Of a stretch of 64,000 nucleotides of DNA, positions 28,517 through 37,217 are shown piece after piece; within the stretch, counting starts at the first letter, position 1; every line of letters begins with the position of its first letter. The position numbers were made by a program, and so were the translations under genes. This DNA is from JAWKTV01 sp041398905 (GTDB taxonomy: Bacteria > Planctomycetota > Planctomycetia > Planctomycetales > Planctomycetaceae): assembly GCA_041398905.1 (NCBI GenBank), contig JAWKTV010000006.1, positions 124,001 to 188,000 on the forward strand, given 5' to 3'. The notes below the pieces were generated by a model. It saw only the letters and a list, made by a program, of their open reading frames with translations, was not told where the DNA came from and ran no database searches.

Positions 28517-31384
28517 ATGACTCCGAACGACCTGATCGTCCTTGTTCCCTGCCATAGCCTGGAGGACTTCCCCACCGAGCTGGGCGAGAAGCCGGCCGAA
28601 GGGTTGCTCAACGCGTTCGCTGTGCTGTGGCATCCATACCTGCTGGCGACTTCAGATTCGATTCCACGCTGGGCGCGGGCAGATGAGCCGTTGGAGGTCC
28701 GGCCGGGCGGGGTCGTCATCGTGCCGTCACAATCGACCTCGCTGGTCCCGACCGCGTGGATCGAACGCGCCCGCCGGGAAGGTATGCACGTTGTCAGCGA
28801 CATCGGCCCCCGCCGCGAGTTGCTGCGTGAGGTCCTCGCTCCATTGGCGGGCATCCCTGACCTCGACTCCGACCTCGTGGCCGACTTCCTGGCGTTCGGG
28901 CACTTGCATTTGCAGACGGAACTCCTCACCCGGCAGATGCGGCAGTTCGACGGCGTCGACCCGGACCGCCTCCGCAAAGAAGCGGTCGCTGGTGCGAAGG
29001 CTCTCATCGCTGGCGACGGCGATGCCTGCCGCACGCACCTCAAGCATGCGTTCGAGCTGTTGCTGGAAGCCCGCGAGCGGTTCTACCCGGTCAACTGCTT
29101 TCTCATTGACCTGTGTCTGGTGATTCCATCGCTGGCGGGGGAGCCGTTGTGCCAGGTTGCGGCGGGCGAGGTGCCAACGAGCCTGCTCGCCACGGCTCGC
29201 GATTGGGAACAGATTTGCGGCGAGTCCCCGGAAACTCAAGCGGCCGTGCGGGACGCCTGGGAGGCAGGCCGCGTGGAGATCGTGGGGGGCGAGTACGCGG
29301 AGGACTGCGCGCCGCTGCTGGCACTGGAGGCCGCGCTGGCGGACCTAAGGCGGGGCCGGTCGACGCTAAATGAACTCTTTGGCCAAGCGGCGACCACCTG
29401 GGGGCGGCGACGCTACGGTCTCAGTCCACTGTTGCCGCAGCTCCTGAAACGGAGCGGATTTGACGGCAGTCTGCACTTCGTCATGGACGACGGCATCTAT
29501 CCGGACGACGAGTATGCCAAGTTGCTGTGGCAAGGCAGCGACGGCAGCGCAATCCCCAGTTACAGCCGCATTCCACTCGCCGCCGAGTCCGCCTCCGCGA
29601 TGCTCCGCTTCCCGATCCGCATGGCGGAATCGATGGACAGCGATCACGTCGCCGGACTGGTACTGGCTCACTGGCCGGAACGACGCTCACCCTGGCTGGA
29701 CGACTTTCGTCGTGGAGCCCGCTACGCGCCGTCCCTGGGCCGGTTTGTCACGTTTCGCGACTTCTTCGCCGAGACCGATTTTGACGGCCGCATGTCGGAG
29801 TTCCGCGAGGGTACCTACCTCAGTCCATTTCTGGTGCAGGCGGTCGCCCGTCGCGAGTCGCTGCCGCTCTCGCGCTACATCGACTACTGGCGGCGGCATC
29901 GCCTCGCCGCGGGCATCGGCGTGTGTACCGCGTTGACCCAACTGATTCGCACGGGTCGAATCGAAGAGGATGGCGAATCGCTGCGGCGCACGGTCGCCGC
30001 CGCCGGGCCGGATGTCCCGCCCGGTGAAACGTCCGGGGATGTCACGGCGAAAGCGGCGGACGACACATTGGCGAACGCCGCGTCGGCAGCAAAGGCGGAG
30101 TTCTCGCGGACGCTAATGAGAAATGCGCTGCCGCAGCCCGGCGTGCTGGTGTTCAACCCGGTCGGCTTTGGCCGATCAGCGATCGTCGACTGGCCAGCAG
30201 ACCTCGCCCCGCCGGCCGCCGAGGGACCGGTCGTCGCGCGGCAATTCGACGCCGAACGCCGCCGGGTCGTGGTGAAGACCCCGCCGTGCGGCTACGTGTG
30301 GATCCCCGCCGTCGCCGGCGAGCAACCGCCCCCGCCATCAAGCAAAGCCCCCACGGCCGAGGGGCTGCTCGTCCGCAACGAATTCTTCGAAGCATCGCTC
30401 AGCGAGACGACCGGCGGTCTCGCGCAGATCCGCACCTACGGGCGCGGACAGAATCGCCTCAGCCAGCAGCTCGCGTGGCGGTTCCCACGAGAGAAGTCGC
30501 TCCCTTTAGCCGACGCCAGGGGCGAACCGGCTCGCACGTGGTACAGCGAGATGCGGCTCCGCGAGTCCCGCGTCCTTTGTACTGGCCCGGCCCTGGGAGC
30601 GGTCGAAGCTATCGGCGATCTGATCGATCCGACCAATGGGAAGCTCTCACCACGTTCCGCCAGCAGCTACGCGCTGGCGCGTCGAGGGTATCTCGAACTT
30701 GAAATCGAAATTGGTGTCGAGAAGACGCCGGAAGGCGACCCCTGGACCAACTACATCGCCAGCCGCTTCGCGTGGAGCGACGCCGCTCTGTCCATCTCGC
30801 GATCGTTGCAAGGCTCGACTCAGTTGGTGAGGGACGAGCAGCGGATTGAGTCGCCCGGCTTCATCGAACTTGCTTCGGAAGCCCAGCGGACGACGATCCT
30901 GACGGGCGGCCTGAGCTTCCACCGGGTCACCGGTCCGCGGATGCTCGACACGTTGCTGGTGGTCGAGGGCGAAACTCGCCGCCGCTTCCAGTTCGCGATT
31001 ACCCTCGATCACAGTTTCCCCGAAGAAGCCGCGATGGATGTCGAGGTACCATTGCTCTCGATGGCGACAACGCACGGCCCGCCGCCGGCCGGCGCGGCCG
31101 GCTGGCTGCTCAAGCTCTCCGCCCGCAACGTGCAGCTACGGGAAATTCTCCCTCTCGCGCCGTCGTCCGCGGACAGCGGTCCCGCCCAGGGGTGCATTGT
31201 CCGGCTGCAGGAGACGGAAGGGAAGAACCGCAATTTCTCCATCGCGGCGTTTCGGCCGATCACACAGGCGCGACAGCTCGATTTCAAGCGGGACTCGCTG
31301 CACAGCTTCCGAATCGAGAACGGGGCGGCACAGGTCTCGATCGCCCCTTATGAGCTATGCGACGTCGAACTCCGTTTTGGGTAG
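28517..31384 (+). CDS. large glycoside-hydrolase-38-like protein
   Basis: The product has 955 residues with no signal peptide. The middle third resembles alpha-mannosidase catalytic domains: DAWEAGRVEIVGGEYAED near residue 260, RRYGLSPLLPQLLKRSGFDG near 300, and LLWQGSDGSAIPSYSRIPL near 340. A beta-rich C-terminal half (from about 560, GVLVFNPVGFGRSAIVDWP) matches the GH38 C-terminal layout. The usual N-terminal HxHxD-type zinc motif of GH38 is not visible; the protein opens DLIVLVPCHSLEDFPTELGE instead. It may be a divergent or non-zinc member, so mannosidase activity is unproven. The start at 28517 follows a gap of about 150 bases from the hydrolase gene. Confidence 0.55.
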   Translation: MTPNDLIVLVPCHSLEDFPTELGEKPAEGLLNAFAVLWHPYLLATSDSIPRWARADEPLEVRPGGVVIVPSQSTSLVPTAWIERARREGMHVVSDIGPRRELLREVLAPLAGIPDLDSDLVADFLAFGHLHLQTELLTRQMRQFDGVDPDRLRKEAVAGAKALIAGDGDACRTHLKHAFELLLEARERFYPVNCFLIDLCLVIPSLAGEPLCQVAAGEVPTSLLATARDWEQICGESPETQAAVRDAWEAGRVEIVGGEYAEDCAPLLALEAALADLRRGRSTLNELFGQAATTWGRRRYGLSPLLPQLLKRSGFDGSLHFVMDDGIYPDDEYAKLLWQGSDGSAIPSYSRIPLAAESASAMLRFPIRMAESMDSDHVAGLVLAHWPERRSPWLDDFRRGARYAPSLGRFVTFRDFFAETDFDGRMSEFREGTYLSPFLVQAVARRESLPLSRYIDYWRRHRLAAGIGVCTALTQLIRTGRIEEDGESLRRTVAAAGPDVPPGETSGDVTAKAADDTLANAASAAKAEFSRTLMRNALPQPGVLVFNPVGFGRSAIVDWPADLAPPAAEGPVVARQFDAERRRVVVKTPPCGYVWIPAVAGEQPPPPSSKAPTAEGLLVRNEFFEASLSETTGGLAQIRTYGRGQNRLSQQLAWRFPREKSLPLADARGEPARTWYSEMRLRESRVLCTGPALGAVEAIGDLIDPTNGKLSPRSASSYALARRGYLELEIEIGVEKTPEGDPWTNYIASRFAWSDAALSISRSLQGSTQLVRDEQRIESPGFIELASEAQRTTILTGGLSFHRVTGPRMLDTLLVVEGETRRRFQFAITLDHSFPEEAAMDVEVPLLSMATTHGPPPAGAAGWLLKLSARNVQLREILPLAPSSADSGPAQGCIVRLQETEGKNRNFSIAAFRPITQARQLDFKRDSLHSFRIENGAAQVSIAPYELCDVELRFG

Positions 31385-31391
31385 GGCAGCA

Positions 31392-31422
31392 CCGAGTGCG
31401 TCACCACGCGTGACTCACTCGG
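31392..31422. terminator. strong hairpin between convergent genes
   Basis: CCGAGTG-C-GTCAC, a 5-base loop and GTGAC-T-CACTCGG form a 12-pair stem with one mismatch, 8 bases after the GH38-like stop and 30 before the end of the opposing gene. Its position suits a bidirectional terminator, although neither side has a T-run. Confidence 0.55.
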
Positions 31423-31451
31423 CGTTCGCTTGAGGCAACCCCGCTGGAGCG

Positions 31452-31952
31452 TTACTCGCTCAGCCGCACGATTCTCGCTCGCAACTCGGCAGGCATCACG
31501 TAGCGGGGGTTCCCGCTGACATCGACACTGCCGTTCGGATCCGGCACCAGAAACACCAGTCCCCAGCGTCGCTCCAGCTTGCCCATGATCGCCTTGAGCG
31601 AACGCATCTTGTTTCGTGACAGGCCGAGCACCTGATCCATCTCGGGGAGCGAGAGCGGCTCCTTCACCTGCGTCGCCACGCGTTGCAGGTGCTTCCAGAT
31701 GCCTCGCTGTCGGATCCGCATCAGCTTCTGCACCTCGGGCAGGGCGTGCAGATCGGCCTCTCCGGCTGGCGGTCCACCTCCGAAGTTCTCACGCCGGTGA
31801 TGACGCCGTCCACGAAGCGGCTCCTCGCCACAGCGAGTCGGGCCGTCCCGACCTTCCCTGCGGGGACCGTGCCGCTCGGTCATCTCCCGCAACTGCTGAA
31901 GCCCGCGCCGGCAATCACGGGGATCATCCAAATTGACCATCAAGAATGGCAT
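31452..31952 (-). CDS. conserved-looking small protein with a helix-turn-helix-like segment
   Basis: The product has 166 residues. ATG at 31952 is preceded by GAGGTG, better than a GTG six bases upstream. The N-terminus (MPFLMVNLDDPRDCRRGLQQ) is followed by an Arg/Gly-rich linker. The C-terminal half reads LMRIRQRGIWKHLQRVATQV, then SLPEMDQVLGLSRNKMRSLK and a wing-like end (GLVFLVPDPNGSVDV), which resembles a winged-helix DNA-binding fold. The family is not recognised and its role is unknown. It is convergent with the GH38-like gene. Confidence 0.5.
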   Translation of the reverse strand: MPFLMVNLDDPRDCRRGLQQLREMTERHGPRREGRDGPTRCGEEPLRGRRHHRRENFGGGPPAGEADLHALPEVQKLMRIRQRGIWKHLQRVATQVKEPLSLPEMDQVLGLSRNKMRSLKAIMGKLERRWGLVFLVPDPNGSVDVSGNPRYVMPAELRARIVRLSE

Positions 31953-32190
31953 CTTCACACCTCACAAGAACACTTGGCCTCGTGCACCACGCACGCTGCG
32001 CCTACGCACTGCGTAAATATTCGCGAGCCGATTCGACTGGGCAAGAGGAAAACCTCCGCAATTCTTAAGTCTCATTTGCGACGAAGAACGTTCGCCGATT
32101 CACGCCGCTTGTCCGCGTGCAATCTTCGGCAGGCGGCGGAGGCTCCCACTGGACCACCACGATCGTCGACGCAAGCGGATTCGAGGTGAT

Positions 32191-32475
32191 CTACCGTGGC
32201 GGTCGGCCCTTCCCAGCGGCGATGTAGGCCTGCCGCTGCTGTTCGTACTCGGCCGGGGTCAACTCGGTCTCGGTCGCGGAGGGGCCGTCGCCCTGAGTGC
32301 GATTGGCCTCCTGGAAGTAGCGTTCGAGATAGCGTACGCACCAGCCGCAGCCGGTTCCGGCACCTCCACAGCCGCTGACCTGGCTGGCTCGCCGCGGCTT
32401 TTGAACCCGGATGAAGTTGAGGATTTTCCGCTTCGAGACATGGAAGCAGTAACAGATCGTGTCGTCGAGTTGCAT
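32191..32475 (-). CDS. BFD-like [2Fe-2S]-binding protein
   Basis: The product has 94 residues. The start MQLDDTICYCFHVSKRKIL places C8 and C10 as the first cluster ligands, and C43/C46 in GTGCGWCVRYLE as the second pair, the CxC...CxxC pattern of bacterioferritin-associated ferredoxin domains. An extra C36 is also present. Such stand-alone proteins transfer electrons, for example to bacterioferritin or reductases. An upstream in-frame start at 32511 is possible but non-conserved. It is divergent from the isomerase gene on the right. Confidence 0.75.
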   Translation of the reverse strand: MQLDDTICYCFHVSKRKILNFIRVQKPRRASQVSGCGGAGTGCGWCVRYLERYFQEANRTQGDGPSATETELTPAEYEQQRQAYIAAGKGRPPR

Positions 32476-32679
32476 CGGGGACTCTCCAGCCTGCGTGACC
32501 GACAGGATCACTGTGCCCGGTCCATCTTATCGCGGCCGATTGATGGAGCGACAGCATTGAGACGGAGACGAGGTTTCGCGCGACTGACAGGTGGTACCGT
32601 GCGCGGCGATTCGCCAGAATTCTCGTCGGCGACCGGCTACGTGCCTCGACCGTTGAATCCCTCCACCAGCGTTGAACCG

Positions 32680-33516
32680 ATGCGACTCTCCTGCCTCACG
32701 AACAGCTACGGCCGGTTCGGTCCCGAGGCGGCGATTCGGCTGCTGCCGGAAGCTGGCATCCGGTTCATCGAGCTACCAATCAAGAACGCCGGTGTCGCCT
32801 CTTTCTTCGGTGAGATACCGCTGCTCACGAACGCGGCTGGAACCGCCGAACTTGATCGGGTCCACGACCTGCTGGCCGAACAAGGGATGCGACTATCGAG
32901 CTGCAACATCTCCAGCGGCAACATTCGGGATGATGACGCCGTTGAACGAACACTCGTGAAGCTCGCACTTGCGGAGCAGTTGGGAGTGCAGCTCGTCGTT
33001 GGCGGTGGCGGCGAGGCGCGCGACGCCGCTGAGGCGGAGCGGCTTCACTCGCAATTGCGGCGCAGCGGCGATGCTGCGGGTGAGCGCGGCATTGTCTATT
33101 GCTGCGAGACCCACCCCGGCTCCTGTCAGAATGCCGAAGCCATGCAGCGAACGATGGAGGCGGTCGACCATCCGCACATCCGGCTGAACTTCGATACCGG
33201 GAACCTCTACTACTACAACCACCGGGTCGACCTGCTCGCAGCACTGGAGCAGGTTCTGCCCTGGGTGGAGCACGTGCATTTGAAGGACACGCCGGGCGGT
33301 TACGAGGAGTGGAACTTTCGCGAGCTTGGGAACGGAGTGGTCGACTTTTGGGAAGTCGGTCAACGGCTGCGATCGAGTCAGTTCCGCGGACCATGCAGCC
33401 TGGAACTCGAGGGACTGCGGGGCGAACCGCCGCCGACACTCGAAGAACACCAGGCCCGCATCCTCCGCTCCGTGGAGCATCTACGGCAATGCGGCTGGAG
33501 CAACGTCGCCTCCTGA
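32680..33516 (+). CDS. sugar phosphate isomerase/epimerase (xylose-isomerase-like TIM barrel)
   Basis: The product has 278 residues. The start MRLSCLTNSYGRFGPEAAI at 32680 gives the first barrel strand; longer in-frame starts reach back into the BFD-like gene. Barrel motifs include IRFIELPIKNAG, VYCCETHPGSCQNAEAMQ, HIRLNFDTGNLYYYNH, WVEHVHLKDTPGGYEEWNF and the ending LELEG. The acidic and histidine residues in ETHPG, NFDTGN and HVHLKD are the expected metal ligands. Members act on free or phosphorylated sugars; the substrate is unknown. Confidence 0.8.
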   Translation: MRLSCLTNSYGRFGPEAAIRLLPEAGIRFIELPIKNAGVASFFGEIPLLTNAAGTAELDRVHDLLAEQGMRLSSCNISSGNIRDDDAVERTLVKLALAEQLGVQLVVGGGGEARDAAEAERLHSQLRRSGDAAGERGIVYCCETHPGSCQNAEAMQRTMEAVDHPHIRLNFDTGNLYYYNHRVDLLAALEQVLPWVEHVHLKDTPGGYEEWNFRELGNGVVDFWEVGQRLRSSQFRGPCSLELEGLRGEPPPTLEEHQARILRSVEHLRQCGWSNVAS

Positions 33517-33806
33517 TTGCGCTGCTGTGCGGATTCGGCGCTTTCGCAGTCGCCGCTGCCTTCTTCGCAACTGCACGGGCCGTTTCGAGCGCCGTTGCCG
33601 TTGCTATCTCCCTCACAGTCATCGGCACCATTGCAATCGCCAACGCCTTGAGCCCGCAGGCTGCCCACTGCGGCGGCGCAACCGACATAACCGTTACGTT
33701 CGGCCCGCCGGGAGCGTGTCTTCTGTGGGTGATGCGTTTGGTGCGGAAGGTGACCAAGGCTTCGGTCGTGCGGGTTGTCCGTCAGCGAGCCCCGGTCCTT
33801 GATTAA
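33489..33806 (+). CDS. small membrane protein overlapping the isomerase gene
   Basis: The product has 105 residues with two hydrophobic stretches (LIALLCGFGAFAVAAAFFAT and VAVAISLTVIGTIAIANAL) and a basic tail. It starts 28 bases inside the end of the isomerase gene in another frame, so translation may be coupled. No family recognised; a real small protein is likely but not proven. Confidence 0.45.
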   Translation: MRLEQRRLLIALLCGFGAFAVAAAFFATARAVSSAVAVAISLTVIGTIAIANALSPQAAHCGGATDITVTFGPPGACLLWVMRLVRKVTKASVVRVVRQRAPVLD

Positions 33807-34008
33807 CTACGGCTGATTTCGCGTGACGCGGCCAATCGTGTCTCAAAACGCGTCCGATACAACCTGTCGTGATGCGTGTCGAATCAGACCGCGAAGTCAC
33901 ATCTTGAGTGGACGACATCGCCCAGGTGGGAAGCCTGGCGGACTCATGACGAGTCACTGGCCCGATCCGGGCCGGTCAAGGCCCTTCAGCGGGCAGGAGC
34001 GAACCGGG

Positions 34009-36132
34009 ATGGTTATGAACGGACGCAGCACACAGGCTGGGCTGAATGGAGGCGTGAACGCCGCTTCCAGGTGGGTCGCCAAATGGCGTACGGCCGCCCT
34101 TTCACTCGCAGCCAGCGTCGCGGTGGCTCCGGCTCTCGCCGGCCCCGGACAGCTCGGCCCGGTGCTGGGTGCATCGCCAGCCCCATTGGTCGACGGGACA
34201 AACGCTCAGCCGCAAATGTTCCCGGCTGTGCTGTCCGCCGCTCCCGACCGTGAGCAGCCTTCCGAGCTGGACGTGCATCCGGTGCAGCACTCGCTGCGGG
34301 CCGCGCAGGCCGCCTATGATCCGAACATCGAATCGATGCCTGCGGACTACAAGCAGTTGGAGGTCATCCACAACCGCAGCCAGCTCGTCTACACGCGGAA
34401 GAACGTCCGCCGCTTCGCGATCACCGATCCGGGTGTGATCGAGATTGTGCAGTACACGCCAACGGAGTTCGCCATCATCGGCAACGCCCGCGCCAAGACC
34501 GATCTGATGATCTGGTTCGAAGGCGAAGAGCAACCACTGATGTACCTCGTCACCGTGATCCCCGATCCGGACCTGGAAGAGCGGCGTCGCAACGATTACG
34601 GCAAGATCGAGCGCAAGCTCGCGCTGCTGTATCCCAACAGTAAAGTCTATCTGATCCCGATGTCCCGCAAGGTCGTGGTGCGTGGTCAGGCGAAGGACGC
34701 GATGGAAGCGTCGCGGATCATGCAGATCGTGCAGGATGAGGTCTATACCCAGGACGGTTCGCTCTTCGACGGGTTGGGAGGCGGTGACACCGCGAACGGA
34801 CTCGGCGGCGGGGTCGGCGGCGCCGGCAACTTCAGCGGCGGCAACGCCTACGACGCGAACGGCGGCGTCGGCGGCATCGGTGGGCTGTCGTCGATCATCG
34901 TCGACGAGCTGCAGGTGCCCGGGGAATTCACCGTCAAAGTGCGAGTCCGCATCGCGGAGCTGAATCGCTCGATGCTCCGCGAGTACGGCATCAACTGGAA
35001 CTCCCTGGTTGAAGTCTCCGGAGACCAGTTGCAGTTTGGCTCGAATGTTGGTGGGAGCAACGTCCTCAACTTTACGGGAGTGTTCGAGGACTTCACGATC
35101 AACACGCTGATCGACGCTCTGGCGTCGAACGGCACAATCAAGATCATGGAAGACGCCGCTCTGGTCACGATGGCAGGTCAGTCGGCCGCCTTCCTGTCCG
35201 GTGGAGAGTTCGCCGTCCCAACCACCGTTGGTGTTGGCGGAGTGGGCGGAATCAGCACCTCCTTCCGCGGCTTCGGTACCTCGATCATCGCGACGCCAAC
35301 GATCGTCGACAACGACCTGATTCGGCTCCAGATCATCCCCGAGCTCAGTCAGCGGAGCGGCACCGGTGCGGGCGGCGTCCCGGACCTCAACGTCAAACGA
35401 GTCCAGACGCAAGTCGAACTGCGTGAGGGACAGACGATCGTCCTCGGCGGTCTGTTCGAGCGGCAAACCGCGGTCGAGCAGACCCGGGTGCCGCTGCTCG
35501 GAGAGATCCCGATCATCGGTTCTACCTTCTTCAGCAGTAAGCGAACGACTGAAGACGAGAAGGAACTGCTGATCGTCGTCACCCCGGAAATCGTGCGACC
35601 CCTCGACGCGGACCAGACTCCGCCGCTGCCGGGCTGGTACGTGACTCACCCGGATGACTTCGACTTCTACAAGCTCAACCGCACCGAAGGGACGCCGGAC
35701 CTCGGACACTACCAGCTCCTGCCTTACGGCAACGGTCAAGGCTACGCCCACGACGTCGGCTACAACTACTACAACCCGGCTCAGCAGGGCGGCCTGGCCC
35801 CCGTCGCCAACGGTGGAGCCGGTGGCTACTCGATGGGTGGCGGATACTCCGAGGGCTACTCGGACGGGTATGCCACGATGCCGCAAGGGCAATATCAGAT
35901 TCAAAACCAGCCGATGTCGCCCCCGATGATGCCGGCCCAGCAATACCAGCCCGCACCGGGTTACGGTGTCCAGCACGATCCGCAACCGACTCCGATCATG
36001 CAGTACCCCACGACCTACTACGGTCGTGGCGGTCAAGCGGGACAGCAGCCCCGGGGCCAGGTGATGCAGACGAGCGGCCAACTGCCGGCCGTCCGGCCGC
36101 ACTACCCTCAGACTTCCGGTATCCGCCGCTAA
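34009..36132 (+). CDS. secretin (type II/III/Tad pilus assembly outer-membrane channel, CpaC-like)
   Basis: The product has 707 residues. AGGAG lies 9 bases upstream of the chosen start, which gives a signal sequence (AALSLAASVAVAPALAGPG). The N-terminal domain (LEVIHNRSQLVYTRKNVRRF, then IVQYTPTEFAIIGNARAKTD) is the pilus-formation/CpaC type. A BON-like segment follows (YLIPMSRKVVVRGQAKD). The secretin domain starts near residue 305 (FTVKVRVRIAELNRSMLREY) and includes QTIVLGGLFERQTAVEQTRV and ELLIVVTPEIVRPL. The last 130 residues are rich in Gly, Tyr, Gln and Pro. A Gly-rich insert (GGGDTANGLGGGVGGAG) precedes the secretin domain. It forms the outer-membrane pore of a pilus or secretion system whose ATPase and platform genes are not in this window. 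Confidence 0.85.
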   Translation: MVMNGRSTQAGLNGGVNAASRWVAKWRTAALSLAASVAVAPALAGPGQLGPVLGASPAPLVDGTNAQPQMFPAVLSAAPDREQPSELDVHPVQHSLRAAQAAYDPNIESMPADYKQLEVIHNRSQLVYTRKNVRRFAITDPGVIEIVQYTPTEFAIIGNARAKTDLMIWFEGEEQPLMYLVTVIPDPDLEERRRNDYGKIERKLALLYPNSKVYLIPMSRKVVVRGQAKDAMEASRIMQIVQDEVYTQDGSLFDGLGGGDTANGLGGGVGGAGNFSGGNAYDANGGVGGIGGLSSIIVDELQVPGEFTVKVRVRIAELNRSMLREYGINWNSLVEVSGDQLQFGSNVGGSNVLNFTGVFEDFTINTLIDALASNGTIKIMEDAALVTMAGQSAAFLSGGEFAVPTTVGVGGVGGISTSFRGFGTSIIATPTIVDNDLIRLQIIPELSQRSGTGAGGVPDLNVKRVQTQVELREGQTIVLGGLFERQTAVEQTRVPLLGEIPIIGSTFFSSKRTTEDEKELLIVVTPEIVRPLDADQTPPLPGWYVTHPDDFDFYKLNRTEGTPDLGHYQLLPYGNGQGYAHDVGYNYYNPAQQGGLAPVANGGAGGYSMGGGYSEGYSDGYATMPQGQYQIQNQPMSPPMMPAQQYQPAPGYGVQHDPQPTPIMQYPTTYYGRGGQAGQQPRGQVMQTSGQLPAVRPHYPQTSGIRR

Positions 36133-36278
36133 GCGGCAACTGACAGAATTCGCGACAGTAGAGCGGCGAGCGTGTCACACCGCGACGGCCTCCACCTTCT
36201 CCCCCAAAAGCACGATACGCAGGTTGTCCGCACCTGAAGCTGACAATCAACGCGTCTGACAACTCCCGAGGACAAACC

Positions 36279-37091
36279 ATGTCACTCCGAAATCCATTCC
36301 TGGGGCTGGCCTCCGCGCTGGCCATCGCACTCGGATCGAGCGGGTGTGTCCATGTCGGCGGTTGTCGCACATGCGGCACCACCTGCGACCCCTGCGGGTA
36401 CGACTCCTGCAGCACCGAAGCCTGCGGCAGTTGCAACACGGGCGGTCGGGTCGGACGGCTGCACGGTGGATGCCGCGGGGCTGGCTGCGGAGCCGTCGGC
36501 TCGGCATACCACGGCACGGCCAACAAGCTCGACAACCTCGACATGAAGCTCTGCGGAGCGTTCTACCGGCGGTCGAACGCCATCCCGGACACTTTGCCGC
36601 TCGGCAGCACCGTCCGGGCCTGGTATCAGGTCATGGAGACTAACGGCGAAGCCTCCGACTTCATCCTCCATCGACACGACTTCGTCGGTGAGACCGCGCG
36701 GCTCACGCCGGATGGTCGCGATCACATCTGGGAGATCGCGGCCCGAATGCCGAGCACGCCATTCCCTGTCATCGTCGAACGGTCCGAGAACAACTCCAAC
36801 CCCGAGCTGGACGCGCTGCGTCGTCAGGTGGTTGTCAACGTGCTGACCAACTTCGGCAAGCAGCGACGCCGACCGTCGGACGGTCGTGTCCAACTCCTAC
36901 GGCGTTGGCTACACGGGAACCGAAGCGTCCATGAACTACGCCCGCCACTTGCAAGGTCTGGGTGGTGGCAACTTCGGCAACAACGGCGGCCCGGTGGTAA
37001 CTTCGGCGGCGGGCTCGGCGGCGGAGGATTCGGCGGTGGAGGCGGCTTCGCGGAGGCGGGTTCTAAGCCACTTGCCCCACTCCAGACTTGA
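36279..37091 (+). CDS. Cys-rich lipoprotein downstream of the secretin, two compensating frameshifts
   Basis: It starts MSLRNPFLGLASALAIALGS with a lipobox-like LGSSGC, so the mature protein probably begins at C23. A very Cys/Gly-rich head follows (about residues 27-65, ten or so cysteines), then a compact domain (GSTVRAWYQVMETNGEASDF, PFPVIVERSENNSNPELDAL). After about residue 200 the frame changes to VSNSYGVGYTGTEASMNYAR, then returns near 36990 to a Gly-rich tail and a stop at 37091. The domain resembles small proteins next to secretins, so an outer-membrane accessory (pilotin or CpaD-like) role is an inference from context. Two indels keep the reading length. Confidence 0.55.
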   Translation: MSLRNPFLGLASALAIALGSSGCVHVGGCRTCGTTCDPCGYDSCSTEACGSCNTGGRVGRLHGGCRGAGCGAVGSAYHGTANKLDNLDMKLCGAFYRRSNAIPDTLPLGSTVRAWYQVMETNGEASDFILHRHDFVGETARLTPDGRDHIWEIAARMPSTPFPVIVERSENNSNPELDALRRQVVVNVLTNFGKQRRRPSDGRVQLLRRWLHGNRSVHELRPPLARSGWWQLRQQRRPGGNFGGGLGGGGFGGGGGFAEAGSKPLAPLQT

Positions 37092-37217
37092 ATGACCTCG
37101 AAGCCCGTCCCGGGTGCCAAGCCGGGGCGGCTCCCATTTTCACTCGCACGACTTCACCGCCCGCCGCGCTCAGGGACAATCCGGTGATCCTGGACGGCGA
37201 ACCGGTTTTGAGCCGGT

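Noticed and set aside
34102..36102. A 666-codon open frame on the minus strand opposite the secretin gene
   Set aside because: It mirrors the secretin codons, lacks any domain, and is explained by GC-rich third positions and the Gly-rich coding of the real gene.
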